A DNA stretch of 27,411 nt. Origin: Bacteroidales bacterium UBA5281. Its GTDB lineage: Bacteria > Bacteroidota > Bacteroidia > Bacteroidales > Lentimicrobiaceae. The position numbers were made by a program, and so were the translations under genes. The stretch's first letter is position 1, and every line of letters starts with the position of its first letter. Shown piece by piece: positions 1 through 8,501 of the stretch. Location of the stretch: NCBI GenBank assembly GCA_002410555.1, contig DHSR01000075.1, positions 1 through 27,411 on the forward strand, read 5' to 3'. Below the pieces are notes generated by a model, which was given only the letters and a program-made list of their open reading frames with translations, ran no database searches and had not been told where the DNA came from.

Positions 1-233
1 CCAGTCTCATGAACACCTCATCCCGCCTTCGGCACCTTCTCCTAAAGGTGAAGGAACCTTCAAACTTAAATTGGTTGCTCAAATAAGATTCCCCTTGTCC
101 CGTCTCCTTGTCTCGCAGTCTCTTTGTCTCCTAAGTTAAAATGGCGATGGGTAAAGCAAAGCGATAATTCGCGATAAAAAAATAACCATGTTTGGTTGAA
201 CAAATTAACGCCACATCATAAATAACGCCAATA
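1..233. other. Intergenic, repeat-derived, no gene seen
   Basis: No convincing open reading frame is visible. Positions 35-54 form an imperfect 9-bp stem (ccttctcct / aggtgaagg, one mismatch, AA loop) of a kind common as an interspersed repeat in Bacteroidota. Positions 90-136 are a degenerate run of tctccttgtctc-like units. Positions 160-178 contain a short internal duplication of gcgata. The stretch lies downstream of the minus-strand response regulator, so the stem might help terminate that transcript, but there is no T-run. Confidence 0.5.
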
Positions 234-1583
234 TCAGAGTTTCCCTTCTTGAATCATCCGATAAATGGTAGTTTTTCCAATATTGAGTTTTTCGGCCACC
301 AGCCTCACCTTATTGTTATACTTTTGCATAAAGTGATTGACTATGCGTATGTTATAATCTTCAAGTGTAGCTTCCTCGTATAAAAAGTCATTCGATGAAC
401 TGGCCGATCCAAAAGTGATGTCGTTTTCATCTATCACGTCGGTGTTGGTCATTACGGCTGCCAGTTCCATAACAGCTTTGAGTTCACGAACATTACCCGG
501 AAAAGGATACTTTTGCAGCTTTGTGGCGGCTTTGGAAGAAATGGAAAGCTTACCCAATCTATTCTTCTGGCAGAATTCATCTACAAAAAAACGGGCAAGC
601 AATATAATATCGCTTTCCCTGTCACGTAAGGGCGGCAATTGAATAGGTAAGCCCAGCAGCCTGTAATAAAGGTCTTCACGAAACTCTCCTTTGCGCACCA
701 TTTCCTGCAGGTTTTTATGGGTAGCTACAATCACCCTTACATCGAGTTTTATGGTTTCGTTTCCGCCTACCCTCACCACTTCCTCTTCCTGCAGCACACG
801 AAGGAGTTTTGATTGCATGTTGAGATCCATATCACCGATTTCATCCAGGAAAATGGTGCCCTGATTGGCTTCCTCAAATCGACCGATTCGGCGGTTGGCA
901 GCTCCTGTAAAAGCCCCCTTTTCGTGTCCAAACATTTCACTCTCAATAAGCTCGCGGGGAATGGCTGTAACATTTACGGCAACAAATGGCTTTTTGCTGC
1001 GGGACGAAGCATGATGAATGGATTTAGCAACCAACTCTTTACCCGTACCTGTTTCTCCATAAATAGATACGGTAATATTGGTCCGGGCAGCTTTTTCGAT
1101 AAGAATAAGCACCTTATTGATGGCTACACTGTTTCCTTTAATCAAATTATTAACTTCATATTTGCGCCCGATTTCCTCTTCCAGAAAAGCAATCTTTTGT
1201 CTGAGCGCTAAATTTTCACGAATGTTTTTGGTAATGTTCCACATCCGTTCCTTGGTATCCTGATCCTTTAAGATGTAATCATAAGCTCCTTTTTTTAGCA
1301 GTTCAATGGCAGTAGCCACATCCTGCTGGCCCGAAACAATAACCACCGGCGTATCCGGATTGTACTCTTTGATCTGTTTTAATACTTCCAGCCCTGACAT
1401 ATCAGGCAAATTATAATCAAGCGAAATCAGTGCCGGATTTTTGTAAAGATTTTTAACCAATGTTTTGCCATCGGAAAATATCTCCACTTCATTGCCGGGA
1501 TTAAGTGTAAGGTGATGCGAAATGATTTTGGCGAAAATAATGTCGTCCTCCACGATAAATATACGGAAAGGATCAGAAGCCAT
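234..1583 (-). CDS. NtrC-family sigma-54-dependent response regulator
   Basis: 449-residue transcriptional activator with the classic three-part layout. Residues 1-120 are a receiver domain with acidic pocket E12-D13-D14, phosphoacceptor D56 and K106. Residues about 148-385 are an AAA+ sigma-54 activation domain with Walker A GETGTGKE (176-183), the sigma-54 contact loop GAFTGA (223-228), Walker B TIFLDE (243-248) and an arginine-finger region FREDLYYRL (301-309). Residues about 405-447 are a Fis-type helix-turn-helix. All key residues are intact, so it should be a phosphorylation-controlled ATP-driven activator of sigma-54 promoters. No histidine kinase lies next to it, so its partner is elsewhere. 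It follows dusB by 68 nt, and that gap contains its own TATATTTG element, so it is probably transcribed separately. The regulon is unknown. Confidence 0.93.
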   Translation of the reverse strand: MASDPFRIFIVEDDIIFAKIISHHLTLNPGNEVEIFSDGKTLVKNLYKNPALISLDYNLPDMSGLEVLKQIKEYNPDTPVVIVSGQQDVATAIELLKKGAYDYILKDQDTKERMWNITKNIRENLALRQKIAFLEEEIGRKYEVNNLIKGNSVAINKVLILIEKAARTNITVSIYGETGTGKELVAKSIHHASSRSKKPFVAVNVTAIPRELIESEMFGHEKGAFTGAANRRIGRFEEANQGTIFLDEIGDMDLNMQSKLLRVLQEEEVVRVGGNETIKLDVRVIVATHKNLQEMVRKGEFREDLYYRLLGLPIQLPPLRDRESDIILLARFFVDEFCQKNRLGKLSISSKAATKLQKYPFPGNVRELKAVMELAAVMTNTDVIDENDITFGSASSSNDFLYEEATLEDYNIRIVNHFMQKYNNKVRLVAEKLNIGKTTIYRMIQEGKL

Positions 1584-1607
1584 GGACTGGAGTTTTTAAG
1601 ATTAGCA

Positions 1608-1615
1608 CAAATATA
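1608..1615 (-). promoter_or_regulatory. Putative -7 element (TATATTTG) for the NtrC regulator
   Basis: Read on the minus strand the bases are TATATTTG, a match to the Bacteroidota TAnnTTTG -7 box, 24 bp upstream of the ATG at 1583. No TTG/TTTG -33 element is seen at the usual 19-21 bp spacing, so the call rests on one half-site. Confidence 0.35.
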
Positions 1616-1651
1616 ATCAATTTTAAGCGGAAAGTTGCATTTTGGGACATT

Positions 1652-2635
1652 TTATTCAACTTCCCGATAATACATCGCAATCTGATTTAAAATATCCAAC
1701 AGTTCTTCCGGTTCGGTGGATTGCATCAGCCGCATTTTAAAAGGCTTAAAGTCTGGGAATCCTTTAAAGTATCTGCCATAATGCTTACGCATTTCAAAAA
1801 TTGCCGTTTTATTTCCATGCCAGGTTAGCGAATTGATAATGTGTCGGGAAACAATGTCAATTCTTTCACATACCGAAGGCAGTGGAGCCGCATGACCGGT
1901 TTCCAGGAAGAATTTTATTTCTCTGAAAACCCATGGGTTGCCTATGGAAGCCCTTCCAATCATTATACCATCCACTCCGGTAGTATCAATCATTTTCTTT
2001 GCGGATGGGCCATCGGTAACATCTCCGTTACCAATAATTGGGATGGTAATATCGGCTTGTTGTTTTACTTCACCAATAAGGGTCCAGTCGGCAGTACCAC
2101 TGTATGCCTGGGCACGTGTTCGCCCATGAATGGTAAGGGCACTGATACCTGTCTCCTGGAGCCGGGAAGCCAGTTCAACAATGGGTCTGGAATGTTCGTC
2201 CCAGCCCAAACGGGTTTTTACGGTAACCGGACATTCCACTGCCTGAACCACAGCCCGGGTGAGCTGAAGCATCAGAGGAATATCGCGTAAGAGTGCTGCA
2301 CCTCCACCTTTGTTAACAATTTTTCGAACCGGACAGCCAAAATTTAAATCAATAAAATCAGGATTATGCCGCTGTGCTATCAATGCAGCGTCCACCATAG
2401 CCGATACCGTATTGCCAAATAGCTGAATACCAAGTGGACGTTCTGCTTCTGTAAAATCAAGCTTTTTCAGGCTGCTGTCCACCTCTCTGGAAAGTCCTTC
2501 AGATGCGATAAATTCTGTGAATACCACATCGGCACCCAATTCCCGGCATAGCTGTCTGAAAGGTGGATCGCTGATGTCTTCCATAGGAGCCAGCATCAGG
2601 GGATGAAAACCCAGATTTAGTTTACCTATATGCAT
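1652..2635 (-). CDS. dusB: tRNA-dihydrouridine synthase, DusB type
   Basis: 327-residue FMN enzyme that reduces specific uridines in the tRNA D-loop to dihydrouridine with NAD(P)H. The N-terminus reads APMEDISDPPFRQLC, the usual start of the TIM barrel. NFGCPVRKIVNKGGGAALL carries the catalytic cysteine (C101) and the lysine stretch of the family. Further on are TVKTRLGWD, ALTIHGRTRAQAYSGTADW and IGNGDVTD, the phosphate-binding end of the barrel. The open frame runs upstream to a TTG at 2668, but ATG 2635 fits family length, and the likely -7 box at 2666-2673 would overlap the longer start. It is divergent from the CPBP protease gene and upstream of the NtrC regulator. Confidence 0.94.
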   Translation of the reverse strand: MHIGKLNLGFHPLMLAPMEDISDPPFRQLCRELGADVVFTEFIASEGLSREVDSSLKKLDFTEAERPLGIQLFGNTVSAMVDAALIAQRHNPDFIDLNFGCPVRKIVNKGGGAALLRDIPLMLQLTRAVVQAVECPVTVKTRLGWDEHSRPIVELASRLQETGISALTIHGRTRAQAYSGTADWTLIGEVKQQADITIPIIGNGDVTDGPSAKKMIDTTGVDGIMIGRASIGNPWVFREIKFFLETGHAAPLPSVCERIDIVSRHIINSLTWHGNKTAIFEMRKHYGRYFKGFPDFKPFKMRLMQSTEPEELLDILNQIAMYYREVE

Positions 2636-2665
2636 GTAAGAAACACTACTAAAGAAACAATGCCT

Positions 2666-2673
2666 CAAAATTA
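2666..2673 (-). promoter_or_regulatory. Putative -7 element (TAATTTTG) for dusB
   Basis: Minus-strand TAATTTTG matches TAnnTTTG and lies about 30 bp upstream of ATG 2635, predicting a short leader. A matching -33 TTG is not seen. The position argues against the longer TTG start at 2668. Confidence 0.4.
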
Positions 2674-2761
2674 CACATTAATTGTTAGGGATAATGGGTA
2701 ACTTCGCGGCCTGATTGAGATCTCCATTATAATATAATGAGCCTGCAAATTCAATTTTTTC

Positions 2762-3691
2762 ATGTTTCTACGACCAGTATTTGGTAATATGTCTCAGGCA
2801 GCAAAGTTATTGTTGCTTCTGATGATCCTTGCAATAGGAGCCTTATTAAGCACCGGATTGACCTTTTTGGCTGCTTCATGGATTTGGGGAAACGACGCGC
2901 TGAACAGTCTTACCGCAAACGATACTCATGGAAAGCTAAACCTGCTTAGGATGATGCAAATCATTAGCCAGGCGGGTATTTTTATTTTGCCTGTGCTACT
3001 TTTTGCCTGGTTCACCGAAAGCAAACCCCTGAAATATTTAGGATTTGTCAAACCCCTACCCCTGCAATTTATTATTGCGTTGTTAATTATTCCCGTTGCC
3101 GGCCCTTTGATCAATGAGTTGGTACAATGGAACGAATCCCTGCGCTTGCCACAGGCATTGCATGGCCTGGAAACGTGGATGAAAACTTCAGAAGAAAGTG
3201 CCAACAGGCTGACCGAAGAATTTTTAAAAGCACCAGGATGGAATACCCTTTGGGTCAATGTTTTGATGATTGGAATACTGCCTGCCATAGGAGAAGAATT
3301 GCTGTTCAGATCTGTACTTATTGGCTTTATGCGCAAATATTTCAAAGGTTCATTTTGGCCGGTAATCATCTCCTCATTGATATTCAGCGCCATACACCTG
3401 CAGTTTTATGGCTTTCTTCCCCGATTTGTGCTGGGGGTTATTCTGGGATACCTCTTTGTCTGGTCAGGCTCCATTTGGCTTCCTATACTTGCACATTTTG
3501 TAAACAATGTCTCAGTAGTGATAATTTCCTTTCTCTATTATAATCATCATATCAGCAGCAGCCCCGAAACTATCGGCCAGGCCTCTGAATGGCCCTGGGT
3601 GATGTTGTCGGTTATATTAACACTTGGTTTATTGATGGTGGTAAGAAATTTGAGATCAGGCCGGTCGCAATCTTTCTGGCGAAACTTGTAA
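2762..3691 (+). CDS. CPBP-family intramembrane metalloprotease (Abi/Rce1-like)
   Basis: 309-residue polytopic membrane protein. Hydrophobic segments are visible at about 15-42, 68-84, 100-118, 163-178, 200-215, 222-245 and 277-295. The family motifs are intact: EELLFR (178-183; the EExxxR glutamates and arginine), FSAIH (208-212; FxxxH) and a third motif with H245 and N249 in LAHFVNN. These residues place the active site inside the membrane, as in Rce1-type CAAX proteases and bacterial CPBP proteins. Substrates of Bacteroidota members are mostly unknown; roles in bacteriocin self-immunity or peptide maturation are known only for other lineages. ATG 2789 (MSQAAKLL) is an alternative start. No partner gene suggests a substrate. 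Confidence 0.88.
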   Translation: MFLRPVFGNMSQAAKLLLLLMILAIGALLSTGLTFLAASWIWGNDALNSLTANDTHGKLNLLRMMQIISQAGIFILPVLLFAWFTESKPLKYLGFVKPLPLQFIIALLIIPVAGPLINELVQWNESLRLPQALHGLETWMKTSEESANRLTEEFLKAPGWNTLWVNVLMIGILPAIGEELLFRSVLIGFMRKYFKGSFWPVIISSLIFSAIHLQFYGFLPRFVLGVILGYLFVWSGSIWLPILAHFVNNVSVVIISFLYYNHHISSSPETIGQASEWPWVMLSVILTLGLLMVVRNLRSGRSQSFWRNL

Positions 3692-3729
3692 TCAAACCTG
3701 TTTCACTATATGCTTTAAAAATATGCCAC

Positions 3730-3762
3730 TTTGAAGACCAACCCGCATTTTTTATAATTTTG
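3730..3762 (+). promoter_or_regulatory. Bacteroidota-type promoter for cysS
   Basis: TTTG at 3730-3733, a 21-bp spacer, and TAATTTTG at 3755-3762 match the sigma-ABfr consensus TTTG-N19-21-TAnnTTTG in both halves and in spacing. The -7 box ends 21 bp before the cysS ATG. This is the best-formed promoter in the window. Confidence 0.6.
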
Positions 3763-3783
3763 TAACAGTTCAACCTTCAGCTC

Positions 3784-5259
3784 ATGGAACATCCACTTTT
3801 GGTATATAATACGCTAACGCGCAGCAAACAGGTTTTTGAACCACTAAACCCGCCTCACGTGGGCATGTATGTGTGCGGGCCTACGGTATATGGAGATGCC
3901 CATCTGGGTCATGCTCGTCCGGCCATTACCTTTGACCTTATTTTCAGGTATTTGAAACACCTGGGTTACAAAGTCAGATATGTACGTAATATCACAGATG
4001 TGGGGCATCTGGAAGATGATGCAGATGAAGGTGAGGATAAAATTGCAAAAAAAGCACGTCTGGAACAGGTAGAACCTATGGAAGTAGTGCAATATTTTAC
4101 TGACCGGTATCATAGTAACATGCAACAATTGAATGTGCTGAGTCCAAGTATTGAACCGCGGGCATCGGGGCATATCATTGAGCAGGCGGGCATGATTGAT
4201 GATATTTTAAAATCAGGCATGGCTTACGTGAGTAATGGTTCGGTCTATTTTGATGTTGAAAAATACAATCAGCAATACCATTACGGAAAGCTTTCGGGCA
4301 GGGTTTTAGAAGATTTGATGTCCAATACCCGAACGCTTGAAGGACAGGACGAGAAACGCAATCCTTTTGATTTTGCCCTCTGGAAGAAAGCCCAGCCTGA
4401 ACATATTATGCGCTGGCCTTCGCGCTGGAGCGATGGTTTCCCCGGATGGCACCTCGAATGCTCGGCCATGAGTGCGCGCTACCTGGGAAATACTTTTGAT
4501 ATTCATGGGGGTGGTATGGATCTGCTTTTCCCTCACCATGAATCTGAAATTGCGCAAAGTATGGCAGCGCATGGATCAGAACCCGCAAAGTACTGGCTAC
4601 ACAACAACATGATTACCATAAATGGCCAAAAAATGGGCAAATCTCTGGGCAATTTCATTACGCTAAATGACTTTTTCAGTGGTGATCATACCTCCCTAAC
4701 GCAGGCCTACAGTCCAATGACCATAAGGTTTTTCATACTACAGGCACACTACCGCAGTACGCTCGATTTCTCAAATGAAGCCCTGCAGGCTGCTGAAAAA
4801 GGCCTGGATCGACTGCTAACTGCCTGGAATAAAATTCCCAGACTTAAACCATCCAAACAATCCACCCTGGAAGTGGAAGATCTGGAAAAGAAATGCTACG
4901 CAGCCTTGAACGACGACTTCAATAGTCCGATGGTAATTGCCCATTTATTTGAAGCCGTTCGATGGATTAATGCCATTAATGATGGAAAAGAACAGCTTAC
5001 TGCGAACCATCTGGAATTACTGCAGGGACTATTTAATCGCTTTGCCGGAGAAATTCTGGGACTTATACCTGCTGAAACAGCAGATTCTGCTGAAGGATTA
5101 TCCGATAAACTTTTAGAAATTCTTATTTCATTGAGGCAACAAGCCAGAGCAAGCAAGAATTTTGCTGCCTCTGACCTGATCAGGGATTCCTTGAAAAACA
5201 TAGGCATACTGTTACGGGATACCAAAAATGGAGTGGAATGGGAAATAGAAGAAGATTAG
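3784..5259 (+). CDS. cysS: Cysteinyl-tRNA synthetase
   Basis: 491-residue class Ia aminoacyl-tRNA synthetase that charges tRNA-Cys in the cytoplasm. The Zn-ligand cysteine is in MYVCGPTVYGDAHLGHARP (C31), which also contains the HIGH-type signature HLGH (40-43). WHLECSAMSARYLG and the following GGGMDLLFPHHESE carry the other zinc ligands. KMGKSLGNF (283-291) is the KMSKS-type loop. The C-terminal part (about 340-491) is the DALR-type helical anticodon-binding domain, including FAASDLIRDSLKNIGI. Length and motif spacing are normal. It has its own promoter and stands alone between the CPBP and GIN-domain genes. Confidence 0.97.
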   Translation: MEHPLLVYNTLTRSKQVFEPLNPPHVGMYVCGPTVYGDAHLGHARPAITFDLIFRYLKHLGYKVRYVRNITDVGHLEDDADEGEDKIAKKARLEQVEPMEVVQYFTDRYHSNMQQLNVLSPSIEPRASGHIIEQAGMIDDILKSGMAYVSNGSVYFDVEKYNQQYHYGKLSGRVLEDLMSNTRTLEGQDEKRNPFDFALWKKAQPEHIMRWPSRWSDGFPGWHLECSAMSARYLGNTFDIHGGGMDLLFPHHESEIAQSMAAHGSEPAKYWLHNNMITINGQKMGKSLGNFITLNDFFSGDHTSLTQAYSPMTIRFFILQAHYRSTLDFSNEALQAAEKGLDRLLTAWNKIPRLKPSKQSTLEVEDLEKKCYAALNDDFNSPMVIAHLFEAVRWINAINDGKEQLTANHLELLQGLFNRFAGEILGLIPAETADSAEGLSDKLLEILISLRQQARASKNFAASDLIRDSLKNIGILLRDTKNGVEWEIEED

Positions 5260-5425
5260 TCATCAATGTACGATAACGAACATCAAGTGTACGATAATCT
5301 GAAAAGCAAGGATCAATCTCTGTACAGATGTTATTGATAATGTAGACTTTACGTTTTTCCTGGTTGTTTTTTAGATTTGGCATGATTTTTTACTTTAGGT
5401 AAATCATCACCAACACACACTTGTC
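5260..5425. other. Intergenic with short imperfect direct repeat
   Basis: The sequence after cysS contains two close copies of atcaa(g)tgtacgataa at about 5262-5277 and 5281-5297. No hairpin with a T-run is seen. A TAGATTTG box at 5372-5379 may drive the GIN lipoprotein gene, but it has no good -33 partner. Confidence 0.3.
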
Positions 5426-6160
5426 ATGAAATCAACTTTCAATATTTATTCAGTAGTTGTTTTTGTTTTATTATTATTTGTATCCTGCGAGCGCGACAAC
5501 TGGCACCATATTCATGGAAGCGGCCCCGTTTTAACTGAAGAGCGGGATGTACATCCATTTTACGATGTTAACATCTCTATCCCTGCACGTATATATTTCT
5601 ATCAGAGTGCTTTTCCCGAACTTACCATCAAAGCACAGGCAAATATCCTTGACGCCATAGAAACACGCATTCGGCGGGGTGAACTGGAAATAGGACTGTA
5701 TAATGGAGCCGGACTGGGCAAACATGAAACCATCGAAATTTACATTTCTTCTGCCACCTACCGCAACATCCGGTTTTCGGGCTCAGTAGACGGCTGGGCA
5801 GAGACTCCACTCAATGTGCCGGAAATGAATATTTTTATCTCAGGTTCGGGCACATTCTCGGGTGAGGTATATGCGCATTACTTATCATCAAGCATTTCGG
5901 GTAGCGGCAAGCTCTGGCTTGATGGAGAAGTAGCGGATCAGTTTCATACCATTTCAGGGTCGGGTGATATATATGCTTTTGACCTCGAAAGTGAAACTGC
6001 CGACATCCGCATCAGTGGCTCCGGTAAAGTGGAAATTTCTGTTGATGATTTTCTCTATGCAGACATGAGCGGAAGCGGTACCATTTACTATCGCGGTTAC
6101 CCTGATGTTGAAAGTCACATTTCAGGTTCGGGCAAAATCATTCATATAAACAACAAATAA
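5426..6160 (+). CDS. GIN-domain (DUF2807) lipoprotein
   Basis: 244 residues. The N-terminus is a lipoprotein signal peptide ending LLLFVSC, with C21 as the lipidation site. The rest is a head-GIN domain. From about residue 115 onward the strand-turn motif (I/M)SGSG recurs (FISGSGTFSG, SISGSGKLW, TISGSGDIY, RISGSGKVEI, DMSGSGTIYY, HISGSGKII), the signature of the DUF2807 beta-helix. The family is abundant in Bacteroidota as secreted or surface proteins of unknown molecular function. The last 16 codons and stop lie in the left copy of the 202-bp direct repeat. A TAGATTTG -7-like box sits at 5372-5379. The gene probably once faced the DUF4403 gene directly. Confidence 0.88.
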   Translation: MKSTFNIYSVVVFVLLLFVSCERDNWHHIHGSGPVLTEERDVHPFYDVNISIPARIYFYQSAFPELTIKAQANILDAIETRIRRGELEIGLYNGAGLGKHETIEIYISSATYRNIRFSGSVDGWAETPLNVPEMNIFISGSGTFSGEVYAHYLSSSISGSGKLWLDGEVADQFHTISGSGDIYAFDLESETADIRISGSGKVEISVDDFLYADMSGSGTIYYRGYPDVESHISGSGKIIHINNK

Positions 6161-6309
6161 AGAAGCTGATCATTTTTAATTTTTCATTGCACGAAAATAA
6201 ATTGCCAGCTTACCCTCAGCAGTAAGATATACTTCAATACCGTTCTCCCGGATAACCATTTCGTTATAGGTTAGTTTACCCATATTTCCCTTTAATTCAG
6301 GGCCGGGGG
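6108..6309. repeat. Left copy of 202-bp direct repeat flanking a 7.7-kb segment
   Basis: Aligns base for base with 14037-14238 (offset 7929) with five mismatches. Four of these lie before position 6152, in the GIN coding tail and none beyond it until 6300; 6152-6299 is identical. Identity stops abruptly at 6309/14238, and no similarity is seen before 6108/14037. The repeat contains the last 16 codons of the GIN gene and the last 37-45 codons of the DUF4403 gene in convergent arrangement. Confidence 0.93.
6176..6309 (-). pseudogene. Truncated 3' end of the DUF4403 lipoprotein gene
   Basis: The minus-strand translation is the C-terminal segment of the DUF4403 protein at 14105-15517, from about ELKGNMGKLTYNEM to the stop, identical except for one residue (P for L just before ELKG). 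Beyond 6309 the reading frame continues only as unrelated chimeric sequence to 6406, with no start signal, signal peptide or domain. It is a duplication by-product rather than a gene. Confidence 0.85.
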
Positions 6310-6479
6310 AGTGTGGTGAAAAGACTTTATACAATAATAATAAAGCATTCCTACTTGCTTTTTTGTAATTTTGTTCATTGGGATAAAGAGCATTGACATT
6401 GCACATAATACCTTTTTCAACAGGACAATAGAATATTCCGGTTTGTAAATGCTCCCGGTTAACCGTTTAATTTACTTGT
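6310..6479 (+). promoter_or_regulatory. Leader region of the TPR/AraC regulator with candidate -7 box
   Basis: This is the first unique DNA inside the segment bounded by the direct repeats. TAATTTTG at 6366-6373 matches TAnnTTTG, but no TTG is found 19-21 bp upstream. If used, it would give a leader of about 100 nt before ATG 6480. No clear hairpin is seen. Confidence 0.3.
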
Positions 6480-8414
6480 ATGATTAAGAGTGGATATCCA
6501 TTTTGTCTACCTACCCGACCGTGGTTGAAATATACGGTATTGACATTATTGATTTTCTCAATACTTGAAATTCAAAACACTTTCGCACAAAATACCACCT
6601 ATAAACCTAAGTCACAAGGTTCGTTTACAGAATCTGATAATGAGCAGCACCTCATTGAGGCTCCCGGCCATGAAATATCCCAAAATCAGAAAAAGCTTTA
6701 CTATAAGAGGATTCTGGATAGTTTAAAGCAACATGGAGATATTAAAAGTATAGCCAACACCTACATTCTGATGGTTAAAGACAAAGATTATGTTCCGGGT
6801 TATATTACCAAAGACAGCTTATTGCACGAGCTGTTAAAAATCTACCTGCATCTCAAACAGCCCAGAGACATTATGAACACTTATAATCAATTGTTCTTTT
6901 TATCCTTCAATACGGGCAACAGCAAAGAAGCTTTAGAATATGCCAATCAGGCCCTTACAATAGCATTAGAACACAATTACAGTAAAAGTGCTGCCATTAT
7001 TTATAGCAATATTTCATTGATGTATATAAAGATGGGCGATTATGAAAAAGCAAACGAATTTAATTACAGGGCATTAAGGGTTTTTAAGGAGTTAAAGGAT
7101 ACGCTTCAAATGGCAAGGAGTAAATTAAACATTGGGCAGGTGAATATGGTGCTGGAAGATTATGACAAGGCATTGCTGAATATTACTCAGGCCAGAGACG
7201 AATTTCGGATGATTGATAACCCGCAAGGGTATAGTATCAGCCTGACAAACATAGGAATGATATATCATAACCTGAAAGATTACAAGCTGGCACTACGTTA
7301 TTTTTTTGAAGCCGTACAGATTGATGAAAAGAATAATGATTCTCATGGTATCGCTTCTAACTTTAGCAACATTGGCAAAACCTATTATAGATTGGGCAAT
7401 TTAGAGAAGTCGCTTCAATTTTTGAATCAGGCCCATGAAATCTATCAAAAATCAGACAACAAGAGTGGTCTTGCCTCTGTATATTTAAATCTTGCCCGGG
7501 TTTACACTCAAATGAGCGCGCTTCAGAAGGCACTGGAATATAGCAGGCGGAGCATTACTCTTTTTGAACAAACCAATGAGCCGGCATCGAAAAAGGATGC
7601 ACTTGAACAACTGTCATTGATTCATCAAAAACTTGGCAATTATCAACTTGCGCTGGATATATTTCACCAGGCCACAGCACTAAAAGACAGCTTGTTCAAT
7701 ATTGACAAAGCGGCCAAAATATCCATGATAGAAGAAAAATACATCAATGAAAAGCTCAGCAATGAAAATTTAAACCTTCGCTATACCGGTGAGTTACAGG
7801 AGTTGAAATTAGAAGCCCAGAAATCCTTAAACCTTATCTATTTAATCGCTCTTATTGTACTCATTTTGGGCATGGCAGTTATCATTATCCAGTTTCGTAA
7901 GAAAAACCTTGCCTATAAGTTTATTACCAGGAAAAATCTTGACCTGATCCGAAAGGAGCAGGAGTTAAAAAAGACAAAAGAGCAGATGATTATCCTTACT
8001 CAGACCGACCGAACTAAGCCCACTGTTGATCCCGGTGAGAAAGAGGCCATATTGCAACGTCTGGAGAAGTTGTTGGAGCAGGACATGATTTATACCCGGC
8101 CTGACCTGACTATTGAGAAACTGGCGCACCGGTTGTCAACCAACCGGACTTATCTTTCACAAATCATAAATGAGGTGTTCGGTAAGAGTTATTCAAATTT
8201 CATAAATGATTACCGGGTAGCTCATGCCATGAAAATGTTGTCCGATCCCAAAATCGGAACCAAATACTCCATTGATGCCATTGCCAGGGATTCAGGATTT
8301 AATTCTATATCCAACTTTAATACTGTGTTTAAAAAGCTCTCCGGCGTTACGCCCTCAATATTTATTAAAAACATTGATTTTCATGATATTACACTTCGTA
8401 GTCATACTCCCTGA
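6480..8414 (+). CDS. TPR / transmembrane / AraC-type helix-turn-helix regulator
   Basis: 644 residues. An N-terminal hydrophobic export signal (about 18-36, ending TFAQ) is followed by TPR-like helical repeats (about 130-430; for example GDYEKANEFNYRALRVF, KDYKLALRYFFEAVQI, GNLEKSLQFLNQAHEIY). One membrane helix (about 451-472, IYLIALIVLILGMAVIIIQF) and a coiled stretch come next. The C-terminal AraC-family DNA-binding domain spans about 531-630, with ATNRTYLSQ-like first-helix sequence (STNRTYLSQIINEVFGKSY) and the second HTH in DSGFNSISNFNTVFKKLSG. This is a recognised Bacteroidota architecture: periplasmic TPR sensor, membrane anchor and cytoplasmic DNA-binding domain. It lies 87 bp upstream of the large T9SS surface protein gene on the same strand, so it is a plausible regulator of it. 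That link is inference. Confidence 0.88.
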   Translation: MIKSGYPFCLPTRPWLKYTVLTLLIFSILEIQNTFAQNTTYKPKSQGSFTESDNEQHLIEAPGHEISQNQKKLYYKRILDSLKQHGDIKSIANTYILMVKDKDYVPGYITKDSLLHELLKIYLHLKQPRDIMNTYNQLFFLSFNTGNSKEALEYANQALTIALEHNYSKSAAIIYSNISLMYIKMGDYEKANEFNYRALRVFKELKDTLQMARSKLNIGQVNMVLEDYDKALLNITQARDEFRMIDNPQGYSISLTNIGMIYHNLKDYKLALRYFFEAVQIDEKNNDSHGIASNFSNIGKTYYRLGNLEKSLQFLNQAHEIYQKSDNKSGLASVYLNLARVYTQMSALQKALEYSRRSITLFEQTNEPASKKDALEQLSLIHQKLGNYQLALDIFHQATALKDSLFNIDKAAKISMIEEKYINEKLSNENLNLRYTGELQELKLEAQKSLNLIYLIALIVLILGMAVIIIQFRKKNLAYKFITRKNLDLIRKEQELKKTKEQMIILTQTDRTKPTVDPGEKEAILQRLEKLLEQDMIYTRPDLTIEKLAHRLSTNRTYLSQIINEVFGKSYSNFINDYRVAHAMKMLSDPKIGTKYSIDAIARDSGFNSISNFNTVFKKLSGVTPSIFIKNIDFHDITLRSHTP

Positions 8415-8438
8415 TTTACCAATTAGTAAATACTTAAC

Positions 8439-8469
8439 TTGCATTATGATCTTGGTAGTTATTTCTTTG
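8439..8469 (+). promoter_or_regulatory. Candidate promoter of the large T9SS protein gene
   Basis: TTG at 8439-8441, a 20-bp spacer and TTTCTTTG at 8462-8469 (one mismatch to TAnnTTTG) give near-consensus Bacteroidota promoter geometry. The predicted transcript start near 8475 lies just before ATG 8502. This supports that start over the in-frame TTG at 8439, and suggests transcription independent of the upstream regulator gene. Confidence 0.45.
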
Positions 8470-8501
8470 TGCTGTATAAACCAACTAAATCTTCACATCA
8501 C

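Noticed and set aside
6176..6406. 76-codon minus-strand frame as a small gene
   Set aside because: Its last 44 codons are the duplicated DUF4403 tail and the rest is random sequence past the repeat border; it is a truncated fragment.
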